A stretch of 44,208 nucleotides of DNA from Phallusia fumigata (taxonomy: Eukaryota > Chordata > Ascidiacea > Phlebobranchia > Ascidiidae). The stretch lies in the NCBI GenBank assembly GCA_008931825.1, contig QXVZ01016491.1:1-44208 (forward strand), written 5' to 3'. How positions within the stretch are numbered: the stretch's first letter is position 1; every line of letters begins with the position of its first letter. Shown here in pieces: positions 23,269-44,208 of this stretch. Below the pieces are notes generated by a model that was given only the letters and a program-made list of their open reading frames with translations, made no database searches and had not been told where the DNA came from. A program made the position numbers and the translations under genes.

Positions 23269-24905
23269 TTATTTTCCATTTTTTCGCGATTTTAACCTTT
23301 TGGGTCTGAGATAAGTTGACATTAAGCCACGGCGATGCGACTCAGCGATAACGTTTGTTATGCTGTGATTTCGTTTGCGCAGTTTCGTCCGCCTTTGAAT
23401 CGGACCAATTGAAGACGGGGAATGAATAACAACACCCATCATGGAAGATGCTTCGTCTACAACATCTAGCGACCTATCTGAGCCCGTTTCATCCACCACT
23501 AACATGCGCTCGGGAGCACTTGGTGACCGCCCCAGGTTGTGGATAGTTGGCGCTGTAAATAGCCGATTTTGCATTGGTTTGTCATACATGCGTGAAGGAA
23601 TGAAAGTGTCTGGCAAATTGTGTGCATTTGGACAATTTTCATTCTTTTGGCAGATGACATAGGGAGACCGAATTGGAATGGGCGCGGCAACGTGATCCCC
23701 AAAACAGTTCAAGCATGGTTCGTTTTGAATAACTTGTTCCGTTGTTTCTTCTGCAGTATCTTGTCAAAAATAAAGATTCGTATTATGATTTTATCTTTTG
23801 TAGGGTAAAAAAATATATTTAAAGCGGACACGTTTCCGTAACCAGGTCGTACAACGTTAAAAACGAACAAAACAAAACCAAATAAATATATTGTTTCCTA
23901 AAATTTAAAATAATACATATGCACTCAAAAACACGGAGGCAAAAGTTTCTGTAACTAAGGCGCCTAGTTAAAAATACCTTCTTCAGAACATTCTGTGTTT
24001 GAAACCGAACCGTCATAAGTATTGCCATCGGACAAACAAACATGTGACGTTTCAGGAAACTTACTCGGAAATATTGGTTTCTCTCTGTAGAAATCTACAT
24101 TAAATGTAATAAATACGCACTGTGAGTAGTGTCAACTTCATGTTTGCATTTACAAAACCTATACCGTTGCAAGGACATTCGCGTTTTACTTTTGAAGAAA
24201 TCGGTGTCTTGTAACGATCTTTTAGCACCTTAGAAATGATCAATAGACTTTCAATAAACATCCTAATCGCCAAATCCAAAGTAGGTTGAACTGAAAACAA
24301 AAGAATGCGTTTAACTTTATTTACAATTTATGCTGCAGGAGGGTTTTGGTACTTACGCTTTTGAAATATGTAATTGATTACCATAACAACGTGCGATTGG
24401 CGTTTTGTCGTCGACCACCCATAACAAACTTGACAATGCTTTTCATCAAAACCAGCAGCGGCATCCTCTTCGCAGCTTGCAAGATAGCCCTCGCAAACGG
24501 ATGAACGCAGAGTTTTGTGTCTTTCCGCAAAGTCCTGCATTTTTCTGACAACAATTGTATTTTCCTTACAGTGGCAATGAAAATATCAATTGCAGAAAGC
24601 AATCCAATGAAACACTACCTGCGCCTTTTCTCCTTTAAGTACTCTTGTTTTGTCCTTTTTAAAGAATCAATGAAAACAAGTTCCTTAAGAACTAGGCCTC
24701 CAAATACGGGCAGGCTAAATGTTAAAAAAGACGGAAGACACTGCATAGCTTGCAACACCACAGACAAAACTATTCCAGTTTTGAACAAATCAAAAAACGC
24801 TTTCACGAACTGAAATCCATCCAAAGCCTCGGCGAATTCCAGACAAATTGCAACGAACCAGTAACAAAAAAGCAATGAAAGGCCAGCTGAAGCAAACGGA
24901 TTCAT
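23269..24905 (-). CDS. Unrecognised protein with N-terminal hydrophobic segments and CxxC pairs
   Basis: Modelled exons are 24905-24619, 24544-24357, 24290-24117, 24082-23978 and 23759-23269. They total 1245 bases (414 residues), all phases matching. I do not recognise the family. Residues about 8-25 and 45-80 are hydrophobic and could be two membrane segments. A basic stretch follows (LKEKRRRKMQ). Cysteines come in close pairs: C133/C136, C197/C199 and C267/C270 (CxxC, CxC, CxxC), which could bind metal or form disulfides. The C-terminal 100 residues look disordered and end very basic (RPKRLKSRKNGK). Acceptors at 24544 and 24082 were chosen because they alone keep the frame. The start is the first ATG of exon 1; an upstream coding exon cannot be excluded. 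It is convergent with LRRC23 and divergent from the gene at 25131. Confidence 0.6.
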
Positions 24906-25130
24906 TTGTCCATTTACGGCAAATCTATGCAAACGTTTTAAACAACTATACCTACTTTTTGAAATTAAGCCGCAAGATCACTTTTCAAAGACCGATTGAT
25001 GTTGTCTTTGTTTTGTAACTAAACACTATATTACGTAACAGTAGATGATTTGGTACGCATCAGTAGATAGATTTGGTGTGCATCAGTACCAACCGTTGAT
25101 GGATGCCTTGGTGAAAGTGGTTTAGTAAAA
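24906..25130. promoter_or_regulatory. Short divergent promoter region between two unrecognised genes
   Basis: Only 225 bases separate the two start codons, so the promoters must overlap or be shared. The region contains two copies of a 22-base word (25039-25060 and 25061-25083). Just before the plus-strand start is GGTTTAG|TAAAAATG, which resembles a splice acceptor. That could indicate spliced-leader trans-splicing, which tunicates use, but this is speculation. Confidence 0.5.
25039..25083 (+). repeat. Two-copy 22-bp tandem repeat in a divergent promoter
   Basis: The units CAGTAGATGATTTGGTACG..CAT and CAGTAGATAGATTTGGTGTG..CAT are directly adjacent and differ at three positions. A third partial unit (CAGTA) follows. 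Confidence 0.75.
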
Positions 25131-26488
25131 ATGCCGAGGCGCAAAAAAACTGTGTCTGTTGCAAACAGGCTTTGTGGGCACAGCGACACTGAAGACGACC
25201 AACCGCATGAATCAGCAAAGACATCGGGTGCTAGTCAAAACTCTAATCCTGCCCCTAGAACCAGAGCCAGACACAATGCGCGCAAACGGCATCCGGACAG
25301 CGGCGATGAATCCTGGACTGAGTGTTTTCCTGAGGCAAGAGCCAGACATGTGAGAAATAAGAGCACAAAACAAAAGTTTGGTTCAAGGTACCCTGAAACC
25401 GGAATCCACTGCAACAGGTAGAACAGTTTTTAAAACTTACTTCCCAACGCAAGAAAATGTTCTACACATGACCAGGCTTAAAATCACGCGGTTTAAACTT
25501 TTTTTAACATGTGCCAAAATTTTTCCGTAAATCCATTTTATTTTTTGCCAACTGTAATGACTTGACTCGAGTCAACGAGCAAAAATGTGGTTCGTTGAAG
25601 GAGAACGAAAAATGCATTTGCACACTTTTCCAATTTATTTGCCACTGTTGCAGACACAAAAGAACAGAAGCGGAATGCCTCGAATCGACGTTTGCCAGTA
25701 TAAGGACTTTGTATTCCCAATTTCCAAAAGACCGATGTCGGTTATTAACCCTTCACCTTGCGTCCACTTTCGTCTTTTATTTGATTCTCTACCCCTGTGT
25801 CAACTTCTTCTGGCTGTATTTTGTAAACATCGACGATGAAGTCGCGTAAGTTAAGTAACAATTTTGATGAAAATTAGGTTTTCTATGCAACTACGCGACT
25901 AGTTTAAACCAAGCGCTGAATAAAGAAAACTGTTCGGCCCGCTAGAAACAAATACGCCATTTACATTAATTGTGCATTCGACTGTTAACTTGACACATAT
26001 AACAAGCTACGAACTAACTTAAAAAAATTAGGCAAAACTTATGTAACGATCGAAAGCACGCCTTTTCCGTAGATATAAGGAAACCAATCACATTTGAAAC
26101 ATGGAAAAACCTTAATTTAGCTAAGCCACTGTGGGTCCCTAAAGAGCACGTGGTTAGATTGTATAGGCTGCTGTCCCAGAGCGCTTTACGGCATATAAAG
26201 ACTCTCATTAGTACATTTCTCGGTATTGGTTTAACTGCAGAAAATTTTTATTTTTCCAGAAGCATGTTCCATTATATCACGGACGAACCCGCGTACGTTG
26301 CTGGCTGGAAGCAGCACCTTAATAAAATGAACTGGCTTGCATGGCCGCGTTTTACCGCAGAGTCCTTATCTTTATTGTTGGCAACGACGATTAAAGATAC
26401 AATCATTCTGCACTGCGAGGGACTGTTGGACGATATGTCGCTTACAAATCTAGTTGGTGGACATCTGCCGAAACGTTATCGCCAATAA
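25131..26488 (+). CDS. Unrecognised protein, basic N-terminus and one hydrophobic segment
   Basis: Modelled exons are 25131-25387, 25654-25845 and 26032-26488. They total 906 bases (301 residues), with all junctions in phase 2. Exon 2 uses a strong acceptor (pyrimidine-rich, then GTTGCAG). Exon 3 follows a textbook branch-like CTAAC and TTAG. I recognise no family. Residues 1-90 are basic and probably disordered, beginning MPRRKKT. Residues about 116-142 are strongly hydrophobic and could span a membrane. The remaining 155 residues look globular, with aromatic-rich words such as ITFETWKNLNL and MNWLAWPRFTAES. AATAAA overlaps the stop codon (26484-26489). It is divergent from the gene at 24905. 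Function is unknown, and I assign no partner beyond the shared promoter. Confidence 0.6.
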
Positions 26489-27984
26489 AGACAGTAAAAG
26501 CACCTTTCCTTTTGCAGTATTTCTTTGGTTGGTTTTTAATGGTTTAAGTAAGATAGCCCCAAATTTATTGTGTGGGCATACATAAAAGACTTAACATAGG
26601 CCTAAATAAAATGAAAATGCCTGCTTATAAAAGCATTTGTCGGCGATCAATGATTGCTTGCTGTTTGTTTGTTTGGTTTATTTTTATACAACGCCTATTA
26701 AATACGTTAAATATTCTTATTATGAGTCACCTGTTAAGATATTTGCCTCATGCAGTTCTTTTGTTTAGTTATTTTCCGAAGTTGATTAGCAGTTTGTGTC
26801 AGCCTGTCGTTTTTACTTCTTTTAGTACCATCTTAGGGAGAAAATAGAGACCTCGGCATGATCATCAAATAAAAATGAAATGTAAAATCTTATAGCGCTT
26901 TTTCCAACTAAAATTGTTTAAAACCCCGAAAATGTCTTGCTATCTGACAAAAGTAACAATATACTGTGACTGGTAACGCCGTTACGGTGTATACGTGGCT
27001 CGACCAAGCTTCGTTCAAGGCTTGGTTAAAAGCCGAGTCTAACTTTTTTGCAGTCTAGTCTCATCTCCGTTCAATGGCACATAAGGACAGAGAAAAATTA
27101 TTTATTTGTACGTATAGCGCCATCTTTTGGCATGTTTGCTTTGATGATTGACTTGCTTTGTTCGCGATTGGACTCGCTTGTGAAAAAAAATCGCGAGGCG
27201 TGGGTAACGTTGGTTTCCGTTGACGTGTTTCGAGTATTATTCATGTATTTATTCAAATGTCTAATTTTGGCGATGTTTTTATTACAGAGGTGCGGTAAAT
27301 CGAGTTATGTAGGATCCAAGATTGGTGCAAATGAGAAAAATATTAAGATGTTATCTGTTGAGTTCGTAAACAAAAACGGAACTACACCTTTTTAAGAAAA
27401 CTGTTGTGTTGTCGAGACAGCTTTTCGTTTCAGCAACATATTTTTGTATTCTCAAAACTGAATAACTTGTAAATCTCTATATTTTTGCCCTAAAACTCTG
27501 GCCTGACTATGCTGAAATTCCTGAAAACCTGAGATAAGGATGCTTGTTTTTTTAACAAATATACAAAGGCCCACCAGCCTGAAAGCACAAATGACAAATT
27601 AGACATGAAATCAGAATACATGACAGAGTTTGTTTAAGTCTTTAGTTTTGCTCGGTTATACAGATAAATATTTTGCCTATACGATGGCATCATCACATCA
27701 GTATCTGTACATATCTGTCTGACAGACTGTGCTTAGCCAAGAATACCCAAATACCCACTCAAACAAACAAGAGAGGTAAAGGCTTGAGAAAAAAATGAAG
27801 AAACAACAAACTGAGGGTAAAAGTAAGGTTCACATTATTGAAAAAGTGGATTCTGGATAATAATGGCTGCTCTTCTTTTTTTCATTTACAAATTAGAATA
27901 TATTGACTTGTTTACATGATGTAAGACCTCTTACTTTCAGAAAATATATATTAAAGTTGAAGTTTAGGGCTTGTGCTGCTGCAG
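26489..27984. other. Intergenic region and likely RNF38 5' end
   Basis: AATAAA at 26605-26610 is a candidate poly(A) site for the preceding gene. Two small inverted repeats occur at 26973-26985 (GTAACG/CGTTAC) and 27003-27026. The stretch 27050-27250 is less AT-rich and contains GCGCCATCTTTTGG, and may be promoter-like. Open frames of 91 and 115 codons here show no domain and look like chance. Confidence 0.35.
27003..27026 (+). repeat. Short inverted repeat (possible hairpin)
   Basis: ACCAAGC and GCTTGGT are separated by 10 bases, so a 7-bp stem is possible. No function is evident. Confidence 0.4.
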
Positions 27985-39982
<11,998 letters not shown>

Positions 39983-40405
39983 GAGTACTATAACCCACCT
40001 GCACCCATCCCTGAAATTCCGTTAGACTGTGTTTGTCGCTAATCGACGATAGATCCCACAATCACACTAGTGCTGCTTTTCCTCATCTTGTACTAACCGT
40101 CCATGTGTTACTCACTAACCCCACCTTGTGATAGTCGTCTCTTAGCGTTGCTGCTTGTTGTGGTTGCGACTGTTTATTTTTCACCACGAAATTTTGCCTA
40201 ATGTTACAGTTTAGTATCAATAACGCAGCAGCTGAAACAGCACCATATTATTGCCACAAATATATTTCTTAGTCTGTTTAAAGATAAACATACGCGTCAT
40301 AGCAGTTAGGATTATAACCTCATGGCATTAGATTGTTGCCAAAATTTCTTTCCAAACGTTTCGTTCCTGTTTTACCACCTTGCGCTTTATCACCAAATCA
40401 CTTTC
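39983..40405 (+). other. RNF38 3' flank / probable 3' UTR
   Basis: Sequence following the RNF38 stop. No canonical AATAAA was seen close to the stop. No other gene is visible. Confidence 0.4.
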
Positions 40406-40996
40406 ACCAATGCGATATTATCGAAAAAATCGCTTAAAATTTACCCAAATCTCGTCTGTGCATGATGTACAGAAAGGAATTATGCAAAATTGCTACATAA
40501 AAACCCCAGAAAAAAAACTGCTAAACCATCATTGTAGGTCCGGCATTTGTATCCAAGACAACAGTTACTTCATAGTTACCCAAAGAATATATTGCAGAAT
40601 GTTGTTAACAGATCCATATTATGTGGGAAGTCGGGTTTTCGGGACTTTAAATTTTGCGAAAAAAAACAATGCTTGCGTTTTAAAGGAAATCCGCAACGAC
40701 TTTTTCTGATTAAACTTCTTACACAAATTCTAAATGTTTCTTCTTGTATGTGCACCTCCACGTTCTCAGTATGCTTTTCTAAACAGCGAAGTTCTTTTCT
40801 TTCTTTAATTTAACGTCGCTTTAACTACTAAGACGCAACCAATGGTATTTTCCTCGAAAAAAGGCCTTTAGCTAAAAATTGGAACAATTCACAAAACCCT
40901 CACGTGTACCGCTTTGAAATTGCCGTCTATTAATTTCCACAATCAATTTGTACATACGTTATTCTCCTTTCAATCAACCAAGCGTCCAACTCCTTG

Positions 40997-41160
40997 TGAC
41001 GTCACATGGCGTCACTTTGCTTTGTGACCGCTTTTCCGGCCGTCGCCCGTTTTCATAGTACGCGACAACGCAACCCCATTTCAAAGACCTAGAATCAAGC
41101 GGTAATGACGTCACGGTCGACGTGACGTCACGCTGATGTTAAATACCTCACCGGGCGAAT
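40997..41160 (+). promoter_or_regulatory. CRE-rich promoter candidate (left copy)
   Basis: Perfect CRE palindromes TGACGTCA occur at 40997-41004, 41106-41113 and 41123-41130, with a half site near 41010. The last two flank GGTCGAC. TTAAATA follows about 10 bases later. CREB/ATF-family proteins bind this motif. The arrangement suits a promoter firing to the right, but no coding exon is visible downstream in the window. Confidence 0.5.
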
Positions 41161-41865
41161 CCGCTTCTAGAGGGAGTGTAGAATCTGCAAGTGTGTTGTC
41201 TTTTGTCGTTCCCGCCTCGAAACTCCACACCCAGTGCCTTGTCAGCATCTTTCCTATTACTTTCTTNACCAATGCGATATTATCGAAAAAATCGCTTAAA
41301 ATTTACCCAAATCTCGTCTGTGCATGATGTACAGAAAGGAATTATGCAAAATTGCTACAAAAAAAACCCAGAAAAAAAAACTGCTAAACCATCATTGTAG
41401 GCCCGGCATTTGTATCCAAGACAACAGTTACCTTATAGTTACCCAAAGAATATATTGCAGAATGTTAACAGATCCATATTATGTGGGAAGTCGGGTTTTC
41501 GGGACTATAAATTTTGCGAAAAAAAATGCTTGCGTTTTAAAGGAAATCCCCAATGACTTTTTACTGATTAAGGAAAACGTTAAACTTCTTACACAAATTT
41601 AAATGTTTCTTCTTGTATGTGCACCTTCACGTTCTCAGTATGCTTTTCTAAACAGCGAAGTTCTTTTCTTTCTTTAATTTAACGTCGCTTTAACTACTAA
41701 GACGCAACCAATGGTATTTTCCTCGGAAAAAAGCCTTTCGCTAAAAATTGGAACAATTCACAAAACCCTTACGTGTACCGCTTTGAAATTGCCGTCTATC
41801 AATTTCCACAATCAATTTGTACATACGTTATTCTCCTTTCAATGAACCAAGCGTCCAACTCCCTG

Positions 41866-42030
41866 TGACGTCACATGGCGTCACTTTGCTTTGTGACCGC
41901 TTTTCCGGCCGTCGCCCGTTTTCATAGTACGCGTCAACGCAACCCCATTTCAAAGACCTAGAATCAAGCGGTGATGACGTCACGGTCGACGTGACGTCAC
42001 GCTGATGTTAAATACCTCACCGGGCGTATC
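41866..42030 (+). promoter_or_regulatory. CRE-rich promoter candidate (right copy)
   Basis: The same three CRE palindromes are at 41866-41873, 41975-41982 and 41992-41999, followed by the TTAAATA word. All three are conserved between the two copies although flanking bases differ. This is the copy contiguous with sequence to the right. Confidence 0.5.
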
Positions 42031-42135
42031 CGCTTCTAGAGGGAGTGTAGAATCTGCAAGTGTGTTGTCTTTTGTCGTTCCCGCCTCGAAACTCCACACC
42101 CAGTGCCTTGTCAGCATCTTTCCTATTACTTTCTT

Positions 42136-44208
42136 GTTTGTTTGTTTTTTTACATCCCGCGCGGTTTCGGCGTTGGGAATGAACTTTCCCTTGCGTTAGG
42201 CATGGTCTAAAGGCGTACAAACCAAGTTTAAACAGGACACATTTCTAATAAACAGTTCTATACATCATCCCATAATGTCCGTTTTCACTTAACCCGTAAA
42301 AATATAACTTCAAAAAAATTATTCACAACAATTTTCGACTGTTTTGTTGTATCTTGCTGTAGTTCTTTCTGTGTGCGTGTGTGTGTGTGTTGTGGAATGC
42401 GCGTGTGTTTTTTTACTAAACCTCTTTTGTAGCAAATTAGCCAAGAGCAGTAATTGAGATCACCGAAGGACGCAAGAGATTGTCTTTTGTAGTAACCCGC
42501 GTGCGTGAAAAGAATGTAGCTTCAGTTGTTCTGTCCTTTGTAGCCTTCCATGCCCAATGTTTCCTATTTGCGCCGACCAATGAACTTATACCCAAGTTAG
42601 TGTGTCACTGTCAACGTTTCTTTTTCCGCACCGAAATCCAGAATCGTTATGTTTTGTTGTCCTTGTCGTTTTTTTCAACCACACCGACGTTCCAGTGTTT
42701 CGCAAAAATACTCTGTTGTAAGTGTTTTTATGTCCGATAATATCAGCTTTAATGGATGAAAAAAGTGAATGTGTAATTACGGGAAAATATTTTGTTACGT
42801 TTTCTTCTAATTTTTATTTTTGGAAACACTGATGCGTCGGAATCTATTTCAGTTGTGTGCACGTAAAACAGAAAACCTATACCACCCATACATCTAGCCT
42901 GGTTGCAACAACACTGCTAGCGCCTTCGATTTTCATTCCAAGATTATAGTGGCCTGTCCCTGTGTGCCGTGGTTTGTTCGTGTGTGGCTTTTCACTTTCG
43001 CGAGTCCGGGGATCTCCCTTGCACACTTTTCGTTGCCACTAACAACAGGCCCTTCACCAGCCTACACCGTTGATGGTCGTTTCGCTGTGTTTTTCTCTCG
43101 GTAAATTGCTGATTGTGGCATGGTACAGATCTTAATTTTGTGAACGCTTGACTCAAATTTCGTGGTAAAATTGCTGGTAAAAATTACATGCAAAGGTGAT
43201 AAAATAAAAAATATATTCCAAGTTAAAAATAACATGTTAATGAACAGAAAAACTGAAATGGTAATGAAAAATAATTCTATTTATGGTTTCTACACAACGA
43301 AAACCGTGGAGACTGACTTGTACTGGCTGGGTGAAGGGCCAATTCTTGCGTGTTTTCGTGTGCGTGATCATCACTCGACTAAACTTCACTGATCCTTGCA
43401 ATGTTGTAGTTACCGTGACGTCATGTGCTTGCACAAGCTCGTATAATGTTGCCAGGACCGGTGCCCCGGTCTCACGACGTCCTTAAACCTACTGCTACGC
43501 TTTTATAGAAACTGCATGCAGGCTATAGAAGCTTCTGGGGATGCGCGAGGTACCGTTGTGTTACGACTTGATTGCTAGCGTGTGCCATTAAATCTGCCAT
43601 GGCGTCAAATACAACGCAACACAGCATGGAAATTTGTGCTATTTTGTTTTAAATATTTGGAATGTCTCTACACAGGATAGGTGTATATTTAAGCAAGCGG
43701 GTGACATTACGATTTTCCGAGGTTAATTAGGTTCACACGTTATAAAATAACGTGATAGATGGTAGGCGGAATAACCGTCGACGTTTGTTACAGCTTTACT
43801 TGGACATAACTTATTCGAATTCAAAAACGGCCTTTATCGTTGCATTGTTTGCTTACAATTGAGCATGTCATTCTGTCAAAATTTTTGTAAGGCTTGGATT
43901 CAATATTCCAGACCAGAAACAACTACCCCAGAAATATACAAATATACATCGTTTGTTAAATAATTCATGCTTTCAGTTTGTATACCACGTTCCTTTTTAA
44001 TGCAGGGTGACATTCTCCGAATCTCTATTTCCATTCTAAAAAAGAAGCAATGTACAAATAGGAGCCTTCTGCGTAAGCAGTCAGCAACAAATTGGGTTTT
44101 AAGTTCTGACCACCGAAAACAGATTATCAATAAGCCTGACAAGCCTAAACATGACAGTTCCCCAGTAACAGGCAAGTTGGGAGTTTATGTTTTTTCTGGG
44201 GCGGGGGG
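42136..44208. other. Intergenic or 5' UTR/intron sequence, no coding exon seen
   Basis: Contains a short GT-rich run near 42374-42392, another CRE at 43416-43423, and relatively GC-rich patches near 42960-43080. If the CRE-rich promoter is real, this could be the 5' UTR and first intron of a gene continuing right. I could not support any open frame here as coding. Confidence 0.3.

Larger units (their letters stand above)
40406..42135. repeat. Allelic-type duplication joined at n 41267
   Basis: Copies 40406-41266 and 41268-42135 are colinear with small indels and substitutions. Each contains one CRE-rich promoter-like segment. Open frames of up to 109 codons here are not conserved in length between the copies, which argues against coding. 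Confidence 0.9.

Noticed and set aside
25580-25653. Upstream extension of exon 2 of the plus-strand unknown gene, giving a Cys-rich segment
   Set aside because: It needs a pyrimidine-poor acceptor (CAACGAG) and a GTGAGA donor at 25350. The GTTGCAG acceptor with the AAG|GTAC donor is stronger and also keeps phase.
27048-27395. 115-codon open frame before RNF38
   Set aside because: No domain, unusual composition for a protein, and it lies in the likely RNF38 promoter or 5' region.

Overview
This is a eukaryotic window. Its genes are split into many short exons with GT-AG introns, on an AT-rich, compact background. The recognisable proteins (a membrane GPAT4-type acyltransferase, the axonemal protein LRRC23, an RNF38-type RING ubiquitin ligase and a membrane C-type lectin) point to a metazoan with cilia. 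Introns of a few hundred bases, low GC and very high allelic variation suggest an ascidian tunicate such as Ciona; that assignment is inference, not proof.

Layout. Positions 1-6238: a minus-strand C-type lectin gene (3858 to 2563) with signal peptide, lectin domain, Ser/Thr stalk and transmembrane segment, followed downstream by the first exon of a second, nearly identical copy (612 to 396). Positions 6239-18605: a twelve-exon minus-strand GPAT4-like gene. Positions 17585-22364: the plus-strand LRRC23 gene, divergent from GPAT4 with about 1 kb between start codons. Positions 23269-24905 (minus) and 25131-26488 (plus): two unrecognised genes, 414 and 301 codons as modelled, divergent from a 225-bp shared promoter region. 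Positions 27985-39982: an eighteen-exon plus-strand RNF38-like gene of 819 codons with a C-terminal RING-H2 domain. Positions 39983-44208: no convincing coding exon, but a CRE-rich, TATA-like promoter candidate, present twice.

The most important structural point is that nine isolated 'n' bases (13303, 14803, 16239, 18295, 22791, 30291, 32132, 36559, 41267) each sit at the joint of a direct duplication: the left copy stops at the n and the right copy restarts after it. Two joints look identical (plain contig overlaps); seven carry substitutions and indels and look like two alleles laid end to end. They duplicate GPAT4 exons 1, 4 and 5, LRRC23 exons 1-2 and RNF38 exons 12-13. Using one copy of each, the exon lengths of all three genes sum exactly to whole reading frames. 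Read at face value they would give false exon duplications.

I found no clear undescribed system. Items of real interest are the allelic tandem artefacts with synonymous-only coding differences, a GC-AG intron in LRRC23, an acidic GPAT4 tail with a possible PP1-docking motif, a non-autonomous hAT element with an exact 8-bp target duplication next to a tRNA-like SINE remnant, and the two unrecognised divergent genes.
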